This document shows positions 11,766 to 23,336 of a stretch of 64,000 nt of DNA, one piece after another. The notes beneath the pieces are model-generated. The model did not search any database. It was not told the origin of the DNA and saw only the letters and a list, made by a program, of their open reading frames with translations. Location: positions 6,771,501 to 6,835,500 of the forward strand of contig OU964922.1 of assembly GCA_918807975.1 (NCBI GenBank), read 5' to 3'. This DNA comes from Aplidium turbinatum. Lineage: Eukaryota; Chordata; Ascidiacea; Aplousobranchia; Polyclinidae. Positions within the stretch are counted from its first letter, which is position 1. Each line of letters starts with the position of its first letter. A program made the translations under genes and the position numbers.

Positions 11766-12766
11766 ATTGAAGGTTTATAACAAAAATGAATTTAATTATT
11801 TTCTGTTCTCTTTTGTCTATTTAAAGTAGTTTAGATGGAAAAATACAAAATGTTTTGAAGATGACGTATGGCTTAAAATGGACGGTTCACTTGTTAGGAA
11901 GGAAAACTTATCTGACGCAATAACGGATCGCTACAGTGGGTCTGGGAGGGTACGTGACTAAGTTTTCCCTCATCTGAATCCGCTACTAGTTTGCATAACA
12001 GGCTACATATTTAAGACTACGTCAGAAACCACGTCACAAATGACGACTATATGGTAGGCTACTTGTGAGATGTTTCTCAAAAAAATAAGAGAACTTAGCT
12101 AAATGTGTGACGTAAATATGACAGAGCACTCTTTGCATAAATATCACAATGATGACATCACAAAGCCACTATATCCTTTTTATTTACCAGAAAAATAACT
12201 GTAGTTTTGTGTTCGTATGATGCAAACGGTGACAACACTCGATACATACGTGATTACAGCGTGTAGTACAATCAGTGTAATTTAACACATTTATTTAAAT
12301 GACAGATGCATATGCCTGCTAGTGAGGTTGTATCAGATTTATTTCAGCAAGTTTTTAGAATAAAATCTGTTTTTACTGACAAGATGTTGAAACCTTTCGC
12401 TTCAGCTTTTAGTCAACATAATTTTTGGCTTATCCATTGATTTCACTGTTTAAGACATAGACATTATGTTGTAGGCTACATAGCAATGAAGCATGAGACT
12501 ACAGTAGGTTATGTTATGCTTGCATTAATACAAACGATATTGATATCCCACTGTAGCCTATGTAGGCTACCCCATTGTTTCTCCTGATTGGTAAATTAAT
12601 CTTGATTATATTTTTCGTAAACCTAAATAGCCAACTTGTAAAAAATAGTCTTCGTAGGCCTATTGCTTTCTCTTTACCATAATACAAATATCTAAGGTTT
12701 TTCTGAATATTGTTTTTAAAATTTTTGCTTAGAACAAAATAGGTTTTTGTGTAAGTTGGTACGGCG
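11766..12766. other. Intergenic and presumed promoter region of the claudin-like gene
   Basis: A+T-rich, with several TGACGTCA-like and GTAGGCTAC words. No TATA box can be assigned with confidence and no gene is recognised. Confidence 0.35.
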
Positions 12767-15614
12767 ATGGCTGGGCGTGTGTTTACATCCATCTTCTCAG
12801 TTACGTTTCTTGCTATTGGTGTCATATTTTATCTCATTTCACTACTTACTGATTCTTGGGTGGAAGCAGTCAATTACACCTATGGTGGACTTTTCAGGTT
12901 TTGTGTGTCTCAAACTGGAGAATGCCGAGATATTGGTAAGTTTTCTGACTTTTTCAAAATCTACTCTACTGTTTACGCAATCCTATCAAAAAAATGTTTT
13001 CAAAATGTTCAATATTGCCAATTTGTTATCAGCAAACCTACAACTAAATGAATTGAACAAGGTTTACAACTTTAAACTTCAACCAACAAAAATAGTCCAC
13101 GTCTGCTTGTTTCTGCAACCGACATGTTGGTGGTATTGGCATATTAAATGAATCTAACATAAATTAAAACAAAGTAGCCTACCGGTAGCCTATATTGTAT
13201 CAGGGTGTCCGACGTTTTTTTCGTAAACAGTTTTTCGTAAAATTAATTCTTCTTAAAACAATTCTTCCTAAACCATTTCTTCGTGCCTGCAATTGACAAT
13301 TGATGTATACGAAGAAATGCTTTACAAAGAATTGTTTTACGGAGAATTAATTGATCAATGATCCGTTATTTTGGCCCCCACCCTCTCAAGTAATTCATAA
13401 AGGGCAAACCAACAAGATTTGGTCTATGTGCAGTTGTGCACCTCCTCTGGAAAGCTAATCCACTGTGTCCCTACGCTAGTGCAAAAACAAACATCTTCAA
13501 GTATGGACTGAGTCAGGGGCCTTACGTTGTTTATGACCTTGTGGAAAGTGCTCGACTGATTCTTGGATCGAAGGTTGTGTGCGACAATCTTTTCAAGAGG
13601 CTGGAGTTTATAGATCATTTGTCTAAGAAAGAGATATGTGTTTTGGGGGCAATGATGTGAAATCGAATGAACAATCTATCTTTACTATCAAAGAAAGAGA
13701 CTAATGATATGAAGAAGGGAGATATGAAGCAACTTTACCTTAGAGATGATCAAACCATTGTTGTGTGGAACGATTCTTGAACACTTGAACACGGTACAGC
13801 AAATGCCAGCATTTGATGAATCCAAAATAGCAGTACCACGGTACTGTCTTTCAGTTATAGTAGGTAATCATTTCATCAAATTTTAGATACTCTCGTGATG
13901 CAATAATGAAACTGGACGTGGATCAGCCTTACTTACTCAAGATCTACAATAACAACATGGGAGATGTGGACCTGCTGGACAATCTCAGTTTCTGTTATTC
14001 CATCCGCTCAAGAAACCGCAACTGGTACAGGGGTGTGTACAATTGGATTCTAAATATCAGTATGGTGCAAGCTTGGAGGTTTTGTAGAAAAATTGGGGCA
14101 ATCACGGAGGAGAGAGAGATATTGAAAAGATTAGCTTCCTTGACTTTATCCGATCGTGTGTAGAAATGACAATTATGATCAATGGGAACAAGATATTTCT
14201 CTCTTACCATCGACGCATGCACTTGCCTACCGTGAAGAGATGAGAAGGGATCAGGGCAATCACCTGATCATCAAGACGAACAAAAAGTGTCTGCAAACAC
14301 TGACACAAATGCACGTCATACAGATGCCGTCGGTGTTATATTCGACTGAACCCAGATTGCTTCGAAATGTATCATAACTGAAAGGAATTTATAATATTAT
14401 CTGTTTAGATCGAGTTTCTTTTGTTCGTTTCTCAATAAATCTAATGAAAAGGCGATGCATTTTTATTAGAATTCATCTTTATCGCATCTCAGGGCAGCAG
14501 TATTGCTTTTCACTTCAAAAATTCCATTACCGGAAAATGCTAATTTCTTTTATTTTACATCAAGCCTTCGTACGAATGCCCAAGCGTCCATAGAGGGACG
14601 TACCATTTTCTGGATTCCTGGTACAGATATCAAAAAATTTTCTTTTGAATATTCATATTCAACCCATAAGGACCTTGCATGAAACTTTTTGTAAAAATAT
14701 TCCGACTAGAACGATGACCGGGCACCAATGGGTTAACTTTACGAACAACTGTTTACGAACAATTTACCTATAACCTTGTATCAGTAGCTACATCACTCGA
14801 CTATATGGTAGCCTAGGCCTATATGTTTATCATTGTAATGTTTTAATTCGGTCGGGATCAAAATTCTTAAATGACACTACGTCTGTGTGTTTTGCATTAT
14901 AATTAGGCTGGGACCCAAGCGAACAAGGAATTCTGTGGATATTTGTAACTCGCATCTTGATGCTTGTTGTGGCTGCGTTCCTTGTGACTGGATTTTTAAA
15001 TCATTCCATCGGCATGGGAATCCAACGGTTCTGTCCTGTTCTAGCTGGAGGAATATTGTACATTATTGCAGGTAAGTGCATTGTTACATGACCGTAGGAT
15101 CCTTTGTTGCGATATGGAGACATTAAGACGAATTATAAATGGAATAATTGTTATTAAATAAGATTTTCAAGTTAGCCTACGCCCTACGGTGAGCTACTTT
15201 GAGAAAATGATGAGAAGGCTACTTTTATCATTATAAACAATATAACTTTATAAAAACAATTCAACTAGCCCATCATCATCACTATTACAAGAAACACACT
15301 GAAAATATTGGTGTAGCATAGATCTTTAGAAATTCTTAGGCCTAATAACCGATAAATCTGGTAATGTTTGTTTATTTAATTTTTAATAAGGACTGGTTGT
15401 TTTTGCTGGATGCGGAGTGTTCACAAGTGGATTCGCTTTCTATCTTTCAATGCAAGTATCTGCGGGATCACCGTCGATTGTATTTTCCTATCAATACTCA
15501 TTTTACTTAGGATGGGTTTCCGGTAGCATGTTTGTGCTTGCTGGAATCTTTGCTATAATTGGATGCCAATCAGAGACATGGTTGGATCGCACAACAAGCG
15601 CCCAAACGGCATAA
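12767..15614 (+). CDS. PMP22/claudin-type four-transmembrane protein
   Basis: Three coding exons, 12767-12935, 14907-15071 and 15391-15614, are joined by GT-AG introns, both in phase 1, to give 185 residues ending SAQTA. The start MAGRVF leads directly into TM1 (about residues 9-27). The first extracellular loop has W31, the G41-L42-F43 element and cysteines C46 and C53: the W-GLF-C-C signature of the PMP22/EMP/claudin superfamily. There is an N-glycosylation sequon at N36. TM2 covers about 65-87, TM3 about 98-125 and TM4 about 145-168. The cytoplasmic tail is short and lacks an obvious PDZ-binding end. Members of this superfamily act in cell junctions or as membrane-protein subunits; which role applies cannot be read here. 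Intron 1 hosts a piggyBac relic. Confidence 0.85.
13390..14736 (+). pseudogene. piggyBac transposase relic in intron 1 of the claudin-like gene
   Basis: 13433-13660 encodes VCDNLFKRLEFIDHLSKKEI, matching the piggyBac DNFFTS…L…L block. 13906-14163 encodes YNNNMGDVDLLDN and NWYRGVYNWILNISMVQAW, the hallmark C-terminal block. About 14290-14375, in another frame, encodes the cysteine/histidine tail CTSYRCRRCYIRL…CF…YH. The 3' terminus reads GGGCACCAATGGG followed by TTAA (14733-14736), a typical piggyBac end and target. The N-terminal half and 5' end are missing, and frames shift several times. Confidence 0.8.
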
Positions 15615-15740
15615 GCTTAGGCTAACTAGCCTATGAGCCTGCAACAATTTACAACCATGACTTGAAAATTGGGACAACTGACCTATTTCTTTACAAAAAG
15701 CTTTTTTGATAACCGAACATTTTCAAAAGTTGTATTACTA

Positions 15741-15746
15741 AATAAA
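15741..15746 (+). promoter_or_regulatory. Polyadenylation signal of the claudin-like gene
   Basis: AATAAA lies about 127 bases after the stop codon. Confidence 0.5.
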
Positions 15747-15892
15747 GTGTTTCGGCATGTTTGCAAGTATTTCGGTATTTTTGCAAGTGTTTCCGTATTT
15801 GTTAGTTTACTGTTTGTGATTCAATTCAATACGGGATAGGCTAATTGGTAAATAAACATAAGTAATCACAAAAGTACACAAAAGCATTATCT

Positions 15893-16642
15893 CAACGGTG
15901 GGCAAACTGCGGCTCGCGAGCCGCATGCGGCTCTTCAACATAAATTTTGTGGCTCTTGTATTGAATCGTAGGCTAATATTACAAAAAAATTAAGATTATA
16001 CAGTACTTTATAAATATATTATCTCGGACTGTCAACCAAGCAGTAGCGTACCTAGGGTATAGCAGGTATGGCTCGAGCCATGGACGCCACATTGATAGGG
16101 GCGCAAAAATCGGTTGGTATAAATTAAGATTTGTTACTTAGCCTACACTGTCTTCAAAATCTAATTTGCGGCCAATACAACACAAAGATCAAAAAAGAGT
16201 CTCTCTTTTACTGTAGCCATTGTTAAACAATGGATCTGTGACTTTGCAAAAGCAACATTGTGCTTCTCCTGGCTCATTTGGAGTTCAGTCAGCAACAATT
16301 GGAAGTTTAGTAAAGTCGCTATAAGCAGCGATTAGTTGAAGCTTAGAAGTAGTGCCAGAACTTAGGCTACTTATTCATTTTTACAAGAATTTATAACTTT
16401 GTAAAATCAAAACATCGTGCAACCTTGACAAATGAACACTTGGAAGAATTAATTCGCACAGCATTAACAACTTATGGTCCAAATTTTCAGAGATTAGTGA
16501 GTCAAGTACAAAACAAATAGTATGGATAAACAATTACTGTGTTTTTATTGCTGTTATGTTATGTCAACTGATGTTGCGGCTCGCTGGTATTTATGGTTCA
16601 TCCGCGAGCGGCTCTTTCTTTGAACAACTTTGCCCACCCCTG
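15893..16642. mobile_element. hAT-like non-autonomous element
   Basis: The ends are CAACGGTGGGCAAACT and, reversed, CAGGGGTGGGCAAAGT, with GGCTCGCGAG / GCGAGCGGCTC words just inside both. Only ATCT is repeated directly at both edges, shorter than the usual hAT duplication. No transposase is seen. Confidence 0.55.
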
Positions 16643-16849
16643 ATCTAGTGGAAAGAATAGTGTAAACACTAAACATGCTAGTTTATCCTGTTTCCAAATC
16701 GAAAAGTAGCCGTCAATAAACCTTCATTTACTGGCCCTGCTTACTTTTCTGGTAAATGCTACTTGACTTTTGTAGCCCATATGAAAATTGTCAAGCAATC
16801 TACTGTACGCAGAGATAGAGAGCGAGCGAGAGAGAAAGAACTTTATTTG

Positions 16850-17715
16850 CCAATCAGATTCTGTAATAGTACGCTACACAATAAGCTAACATCACAATAA
16901 CAAACAGTTCATGAACATAGAGGAAAGCATAAGTACGCTCAGTGTTAACAAATTCAATCTTATTAACCAGGAGCAGCGAAAGACCATTTAGTCGTCTAGT
17001 CAGCTGCTCCCAACTGAAGACACAAATGGATTGAAGAAAGCACTCGAATTGGCGAATGGCATTAAACAATAAACGGTAATAAGTCAGTGTTTGATATAAT
17101 CAACTTAAACAGAGTAATTGTTTGATTGTTAAACTTGATGAGTAGAGGCCTTGTGCTATTTTCTTCCTTCTTTCCAAGTCGGTAAATGTTCTGTATATCC
17201 TTACTTTGCACCTCAATGTCACATTTTTAGTGCATGAGGAAAAAATTTGGAAATCTTCCTTGATTCTGTTTTCAATATTTTCTGATGCACTTTCTGGAAT
17301 TCCATAAAAGACGAGATTGTTCTTTCTGAATTCATTTGTTCTTTCATCCTTTGTACTAGTTTTAATTTTTTCCAAGTTTTCCTCTACTTTTTAATCAATA
17401 TTGTTTTCAATCAAGTTAATTTTCTCTTCCATAGCTTTGAATTTTGTGTTGAGGTCATTTTTCAAAGTATCTATTTCATGGGACATTTGTTTAATTCGTT
17501 CAAGATTGCTTAGCATTTGTTTATTTGTTTATTTTGTTTATTATCATCTTTGTTTTTGTTAATTCCTGCATCAGAAGGATGCTTGCTTGCGACAGCTTCG
17601 AGCAGGTTTGGTGAAAGTATTTCTGGCAAGCATCACAACTGATACCAAGCTTTTCTTCAACGTTTTCGTCACACAAACCACAAGGTACTTGCTTCTTCTT
17701 CTTTTGGCTTCCTCA
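16850..17715 (-). pseudogene. LINE ORF1 relic with PHD finger
   Basis: On the minus strand, 17560-17715 encodes CGLCDENVEEKLGISCDACQ followed by YFHQTC, a PHD-type zinc finger. A coiled-coil-like lysine/glutamate stretch follows (about 17380-17520). Then 17375-17100 encodes KNNLVFYGIPESASENIENR, the block shared by ORF1 proteins of several LINE clades. PHD-bearing ORF1 proteins are known in CR1/L2-like elements. Frames are interrupted, and no ORF2 follows. Confidence 0.6.
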
Positions 17716-17829
17716 TGTCATAGTTTAACTATTAATCAGTTTAACTATTAATTCAACTACCAAATATTCAACCTACAACTGAACACCTTAGATACCTTGA
17801 TTACACATAGAATGCAGAGAGATAGAGAT

Positions 17830-18258
17830 AGGTGCGATCTTGATCTTCAAGATCACCAGACTATTTTGGTGATCTAATTTTGATCTTCAAGATCACCAGA
17901 CTATTTTGGTGATCTGATCTTGATCTTCAAGATCACCAGACTATTTTGGTGATCTGATCTTGATCTTCAAGATCACCAGACTATTTTGGTAATCTGATCT
18001 TGATCTTCAAGATCACCAGACTATTTTGGTGATCTGATCTTGATCTTCAAGATCACCAGACTATTTCGGTGATCTGATCTTGATCTTCAAGATCACCAGA
18101 TTGTTTTGGTGATCTGATCTTGATCTTCAAGATCACCAGACTGTTTTGGTGATCTGATCTTGATCTTCAAGATCACCAGACTATTTTGGTGATCTGATCT
18201 TGATCTTCAAGATCACCAGACTATTTTGGTGATCTGATCTTGATCTTCAAGATCAACA
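17830..18258. repeat. 40-bp minisatellite, about 10.5 units
   Basis: The unit consists of TTGATCTTCAAGATCA followed by CCAGACTATTTTGGTGATCT and a linking GATC. Units differ at only a few positions (for example ATT/GTT in the centre). Each unit has two self-complementary parts, TTGATCTTCAAGATCA and CACCA…TGGTG, so a single strand can fold into serial hairpins. There are no unique spacers. Confidence 0.9.
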
Positions 18259-18446
18259 ATACTGGCAATCTTTCCATCTCTATTCATACGAAGCAGCATT
18301 GCAATTAGAAACTTCTTGTTTTTATTGTAAAAATTAATATACGGCACAGTAGGCTAGTTAACAAAACTGGTTCTGTTCGGCTTTCAGGGATTGTATTTCT
18401 AACAATCAAAAAAAGGCATTAAATTCAATAAACTTAGAAGGGTGAA
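18259..18446. other. Spacer between the minisatellite and SINE
   Basis: No gene or repeat is recognised here. Confidence 0.3.
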
Positions 18447-18763
18447 AGCAGCAGTGGCCGAGTGGTTAGCGCGTTGGGCTCGCAGTCGAGAGCCTGCATG
18501 TTCGACTCCAGCCACCCGCACTTGCTGTTGTTTCTCTGGGCAAGAAACTTTACGATAATTGCCTCTACCCAGTGATCGATTTCGAGTAATGGGTAGTACC
18601 AAATTTAAGTCATAAATAGAGTAGACAACCGGAAACAGACATTGCAGTCGGCTGCAGCGTGGGTCAGGTGTACGTCGGAAGGCGTAGACCGATGCATAGC
18701 GCTCAAGTCTGCTCTCCCGCAATGCAGGATAAAGATAATAAAACAAAAACAAAACAAACAAAT
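18447..18763 (+). mobile_element. tRNA-derived SINE, family 1
   Basis: The head has A box TGGCCGAGTGGTTAGCG and B box GTTCGACTCC, like a Leu/Ser-type tRNA. A conserved body follows (CTGGGCAAGAAACTT, GATCGATTTCGAGTAATGGG, GCAGTCGGCTGCAGCGTGGG) and then an AAAAC-rich tail. Two further copies lie in reverse orientation at 24873 and 32745. Confidence 0.85.
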
Positions 18764-18775
18764 CCAGTCCACCTC

Positions 18776-19110
18776 AATAGCTCGGAGCCTCAGTATGGGT
18801 TAGCACTCAACTATGTCCATTGTCCAAGTAAAACCTCAAGATCAAGCAGCGTTGGTTTGGCTTTGGGGAGGGGGGCTTGAGCAACGCATTCCAGGGCTGC
18901 TCACCATGCAGCCGCACCAAGTGATGGAATAATTCACAGACAAAAACACTTCAACACAGTTGGAAACTTAACTCTGCCAATCTCCGTAACCGACCCTGCG
19001 TCAGTGCCAGTGGTTTAAAGCTTCTACAAGTAGGCAAAACTTTGCCAGAAATAACTTACCAAGGCTTTGTCTATGCGAGGATACAAATTTAAAACCAAAC
19101 TTGAAACTAG
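18776..19110 (+). mobile_element. tRNA-derived SINE, family 2, decayed copy
   Basis: The body (GAGCAACGCATT, GGAATAATT, CTCTGCCAATCTC, CCCTGCGTCA) matches the copies at 21111-21407 and 34964-35266. The tRNA-like head is worn, but the AGCTC…GGTTAGC A-box region is still visible. It ends in an AAAACC-type tail. Confidence 0.7.
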
Positions 19111-19234
19111 GGTCTAGTTTTGCTTTGAAACTGAATAAAGGATTAAAACCAAATATGATGACGACAGAAAGACTTAGGCGTATTGACTGGTCTGTTATTT
19201 AGGAAAATCAATCTTACCATGATGTTTTGACGTC

Positions 19235-19480
19235 TCACCAGTTTCAAAACTTTACATGATTGTTATAATTTATTAGATACATTAATATTTTTTATTGAAT
19301 GTAAAATGTATTATCGATTTTGGAAACTATTGCGTGTGGTATTGCAATGTGGGCAGAATGATAATTTTCGATTTCTCAACTGCTAAAAGCAACTGTAATA
19401 GAGCACAGTTGGCGAACAGAGGTAAGTTTATGACTGATATTCACCAACATGTAGGCTGCATTTCTTCATGGGTAAAATTT
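19235..19480 (+). repeat. Left member of a diverged direct repeat flanking the foldback
   Basis: Shared words with 23337-23590 in the same order: GAATGTAAAATGTA, TTTTGGAAACT, GGTA(T/C)GGCATTG-like, GTAAGTTTAT/GTAAGCTTAT, CATTTCTTCAT. No protein could be recognised in either copy. Confidence 0.5.
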
Positions 19481-19760
19481 AAAAGCCTTCTGGATATTGG
19501 TAACTTTATGAGGTTTCTTGTTTTTTTCTCAATATCCTCCTAAAATAGTTGTTTGTAAAAATCATTTGGGCAAAAATGTCTAGTTATTTGGACAAAACAA
19601 TTTTTACCATAGGCTACATATATTGATTTCCATTAAGGATAGGCTAGGAGATCTCCTGACTAAGAAGCAGCAGGCCAGCGATTCTCCATCAAGTATCAAT
19701 TAATCATTCTTTATTACAAAAATACATGGAAAATCAGCAGAGCCCTATTGGCATATGCAA

Positions 19761-19799
19761 TATGCATTTCGCTCTAACTGCAGAGCATCATTAGTGCCT
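19761..19799 (-). other. Hammerhead-like motif in the foldback arm (candidate)
   Basis: On the minus strand: CTAATGA, stem GCTCT / AGAGC around a short loop, then GAAA, then a GCATAT / ATATGC hairpin. This follows hammerhead order with one change in the first box and one extra base before stem II. The partner motif in the right arm is split by the hAT insertion. Confidence 0.3.
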
Positions 19800-19916
19800 A
19801 AAAATCAAACATAAGACAGCATTACCTAAAAACTGTCACTAAATAAATAAATGAATCTGCAGTAGCCTAAGATAATGGCCAAGACCAACTGCCAAGACTA
19901 ACTGGTAGAATACTGC

Positions 19917-20924
19917 GGGGGAAAGGTGTGTATTTTGAACCCCTTAAAGAAAAATAAGCACAACTCAGCCAACTGCCGATCAATGTGTATTATTTTTCAC
20001 CCAGATACAGTCTATGTACTTGCAAACCAGTGTAGAAAATATAAACCACGTACAATAAAAAAATACAGAATAATTAAGCAACAAAAAATGTTCAAAAATG
20101 GTCCAAATTACACATATGGTGTGTACTTTGGACCATTGGGGTGTGTATTTTGGACCATTGGAGTAGGCTATGTAATTTGAACCGAAGTTGCTTCAGGTCT
20201 TCGCAATGAAATTTCTGGATGACGGTTCAAGAATCTTCTCAGCCAACCTTTTCCAGTCAAACTCCTTTCACTGTTGAAGCGGTATTGATATTATTGGCAG
20301 ACACAATGTCATACGAAGGGCTTTCTTAAGTCTATGGCCCTTAAACCATAAAATCTTGACTCCATTTCCAAAACATGTTTGACCAGTTGATCTTCAATAT
20401 TTTTGGGAAGATCAACTCAAGTTGTCGACCAATGGTTTTTGATCCTTGTGTAGAATACTTATTGGTAGCCCGTTATTGACATGTCTTAACACTGAAGCTT
20501 TGGGAATTTTAAACTGACGCGATGCTGCATAGGTGAGATGACTGGTCCAAATTACACACGGTCATGCACTGTTAAAAATTACCAACTATGACCTCCATAC
20601 TTGTTTATAAGTCTTGTAATTGATCACAACATCTCCTTATAGGTTAGAGATAATACCAACATCATATCAGTCTCAAACGTCATGCCAATAACATCTGAGC
20701 GCTAAGCAACCAACTCCCCAAAATAACATCAGCATAATACCCAAAACCACAAATTCCAATCTCCCATCCACGTTTCTAAACCAAATGCACTGAGTTTTTC
20801 ACATCCGGGCTATTATTATTTTTTCTTTCAAGCTGTTCAAAAATATTGACGAAACGATTTTTATTTTTTTACTTGGGGGACTGGTCCAAATTACACACTG
20901 GTCCAAGTTACACCACTTTCCCCT
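19917..20924 (-). mobile_element. Tigger/pogo-like DNA transposon relic
   Basis: The ends are GGGGAAAGGTGTGTATTTTG and, reversed, AGGGGAAAGTGGTGTAACTT. On the minus strand a CENP-B/pogo-type helix-turn-helix part reads YAASRQFKIPKASVLRHVNNG, followed by LPKNIEDQLVKHVLEMESRF and RLAEKILEPSSRNF. Stops and shifts interrupt it, and the catalytic domain is missing. The TA target duplication can no longer be seen on the left. Confidence 0.6.
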
Positions 20925-21110
20925 AAATAATTACAGGCTGAGTAAAATATTTATAGGCAAATTTAAACTAAACTACACGAAACTTTTCCACCAGGTGGTC
21001 CGGCCATAGGTCTGCATGGAACACTTTTGACACCAGTCCGGGAGTGATAAGGCGGCATTACTCAAACATTACGCCTCCCGACACTCTTTGTACATAAACA
21101 CAAAACCATC

Positions 21111-21407
21111 TTGGTTTTGGTTTGGTTTGGTTTTGAATCTTTATCCTCGGACTGACAAAGCCTTGATAGGTTATTCCTGGTACTTGTTCGCATACTTGTA
21201 GAGGCACTTGACGCAGGGCCGGTTACCGAGATTGGCAGAGTGAAGTTTTCCGATTGTTGAAGTCTTGTTGCCGAGAAATTATTCCATTCACTAGGTGCCG
21301 CTGAATGGAGAGCAGTCCTGAAATGCGTTGCTCAAACGCACACCCCGAGAGTCGAACCAGCGCCGTGTGATCTTGAGCCCGGCGCGTAACCACTGAGCTA
21401 TCGGGGC
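21111..21407 (-). mobile_element. tRNA-derived SINE, family 2
   Basis: In reverse complement the head reads GCCCCGATAGCTCAGTGGTT (A box) and GGTTCGACTC (B box). The body contains GAGCAACGCATTTCAGGACT and TCTGCCAATCTCGGTAACCG, and a tail of repeated CCAAA follows. This is the best-preserved copy together with 34964-35266. Confidence 0.9.
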
Positions 21408-22436
21408 GGACTGTTTCACAGTAACATTTGTTGAAAAGCCACCCGTTGCAGATTTGGACATATGCGAAGATAAATGGACTTCACTGAGCAAATCTTCGAT
21501 TAACATCAAGAGAATGATTTTACCTCTTGTTAAGTACAGGTTTCGGCTCGCTGGTCCTGCTTTTCCAGCTTCATTTCATTGTGAATTTTTCGCTGCGCTA
21601 TCTTATTGATTTGCACTTAACACTTAGGTCATGAACCCATTGTTTTTGCCATGTTCTGTCACTTAGTTTTATTTTGACATGCTATCTTCACACAGTTTCA
21701 TTTTGTACGTATTGCTTTAGCCATTCGACTCTCATCAACCATGGTTTGCTTTTGTGCATTGTTATCATTATTTTGTCATAGTAGTTAGGTTCGTGTAGTT
21801 TAGTTTAAATTTAGTTTAAATTTGCCTATAAATATTTTACGCAGCCTGTAATTATTTACGCAGTAGCCTATTCTACCAGTTAGTCTTGGCAGTTAGTCTT
21901 GGCCATTATCTTAGGCTACTGCAGATTCATTTATTTATTTAGTGACAGTTTTTAGGTAATGCTTTCTTATGTTTGCTTTTTAGGCACTAATGATGCTCTA
22001 CAGCAGTGGTTCTCAACGGGGCGGTACCGCCCCCCAGGGGGCGTTTTGATTTTTCAGGGGGGCGGTATGATTACTTCGGATTAAGGGGGGGGGGGGCGTT
22101 TTGATTATTAGGGGGCATTCTGGTTTAACCTATCTACCGCACAGCGTAACGACTTCGTCAAAGAGCTCGTATCTTCGTGGTAGCATTTCCTACCTCATAC
22201 CTGGTAGAAAACGGATTCAGCTGTGTTGTTCTGCTATATACCAACCCACTTGACATATCCATAATAGGTGATCTTCGAATGTTTCTCATTGGCTTTACAC
22301 CGAATGTGAAGAAACTTGCACTTTCTCACCAAGCCCAAAGTTCACACTGACTACCAGTAGGCCTATACTGTTTTCATGCTCGCAAATATATATTTGCTTT
22401 TCATCAAATATAGGCCTAGTTGCTATAGGCCTAGTC

Positions 22437-22580
22437 TCCAAAGCCCTTACAGCCTGTTTCGCCCTAACAGGGGATCATCATAATTAAGGTCCTTATATTC
22501 TAATAGAAATAGAATTCTATTTGAATAAGGACCTTCTGATGATCCACCTTTTAGGGTAAAACAGACTGTAAGGGTTTTAA
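22437..22580. repeat. Palindromic MITE-like repeat with hammerhead-like arms
   Basis: The arms mirror each other: CCCTTACAGCCTGTTT…GATCATCA…AGGTCCTTA and its reverse. Each arm read outward gives (C)TGATGATCC…GGGYRAAACAGRCTGTAAGGG. Partial copies occur at about 36118-36172 and 61255-61310. Confidence 0.6.
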
Positions 22581-22591
22581 AGACTGGTAAT

Positions 22592-23047
22592 CAGGGGCGC
22601 CGGAAGCGAGGAGGGGGGAGCAAGGTGGAGGGCCGGTTGCCCCCTTGCGGTTGCCCTCCATTTTTATGTGGATTGGAGGCAAGGGGGGCAATGGTGCCCT
22701 TTTAAGGTCACGTAATCTCCTGCATATTTAGCAATAACAATTTCTGCTATTTGCTTTTAGCCTAATTATAATGTTTTATTTTTGCCTCAAAATAATATTC
22801 ACGATACAAAATTCTGTCTCACAGTTGGTTACATCATTATAACATATAGCATGATGCCCTTCCGTGCCATTGTTCTTTGTATACCGGACACTTATTGTAT
22901 CATTACTCGATAATGAGCTGATATGTAAGCATTATCGCTATATCTTATCTTAAAACTTTAAAAAAAGTTGGCCTTTCAGCAACAAAAATTCCCTTTTTTC
23001 ATAATCTTGCTCCCCCCCCCCTGTCAAAAATCGTTTCGGCGCCCCTG
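22592..23047. mobile_element. hAT-type MITE nested three deep
   Basis: The ends are CAGGGGCGCCGGAAGCG and, reversed, CAGGGGCGCCGAAACG. The 8-bp duplication CTGGTAAT is exact (22584-22591 and 23048-23055). It sits in the 22004-23214 element, which itself sits in the foldback arm. Confidence 0.9.
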
Positions 23048-23336
23048 CTGGTAATAGCCTATATTTGGTATAATTCGCTCTGTTTGGCATGGAGCACTTT
23101 TTGTAGTATTAATAGTACGGTATTTATTGTTTTATATTTGCTTTTCGTAATTAATCGTTATTGTTGGGGGGCGGTAAAAATTTTCCTTGGGCCAAAAAAG
23201 TTTGAGAAACACTGCTCTACAGTTAGAGCGAAATGCATATTGCATATGCCAATAGGGCTCTGCTGATTTTCCATGCTATTTTTGTAATAAATAATGATTA
23301 ATTTTTACCATAAGTTTTCAACATTCTAAGCCTACT

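Larger units (their letters stand above)
22004..23214. mobile_element. hAT-type element in the right foldback arm
   Basis: It starts CAGTGGTTCTCAA and ends TTGAGAAACACTG, a classic hAT inverted end. The 8-bp duplication CTCTACAG is exact (21996-22003 and 23215-23222). The interior has no transposase and is occupied by a palindrome (22437-22580) and another MITE (22592-23047). Confidence 0.9.
19698..23303. mobile_element. Foldback structure with long inverted arms, each interrupted by another element
   Basis: The left arm (19698-20991) and right arm (21790-23303) are inverted copies. They share AATTAATCATT…ACAAAAATA at the tip, then GAAAATCAGCAGAGCCC, GCATATGCAATATGCATTTC, the CAAGACTAACTGGTAGAAT block and TTTAAACTAAACTACACGAA at the inner end. 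The left arm is split by a Tigger-like element (19917-20924), the right by a hAT element (22004-23214). The centre holds a family 2 SINE. A hammerhead-like motif in the arms suggests a Penelope-like origin, which is an inference. Confidence 0.7.

Noticed and set aside
17830-18258. CRISPR-like regular repeat array
   Set aside because: Units abut directly with no unique spacers, and the context is animal DNA; it is a minisatellite.
18460-18525. Functional tRNA gene
   Set aside because: The A and B boxes belong to the head of a SINE that recurs with the same body and tail at three places; no clean acceptor stem closes.
21340-21407. tRNA gene on the minus strand
   Set aside because: Same reason: head of the family 2 SINE, repeated at 35200-35266.
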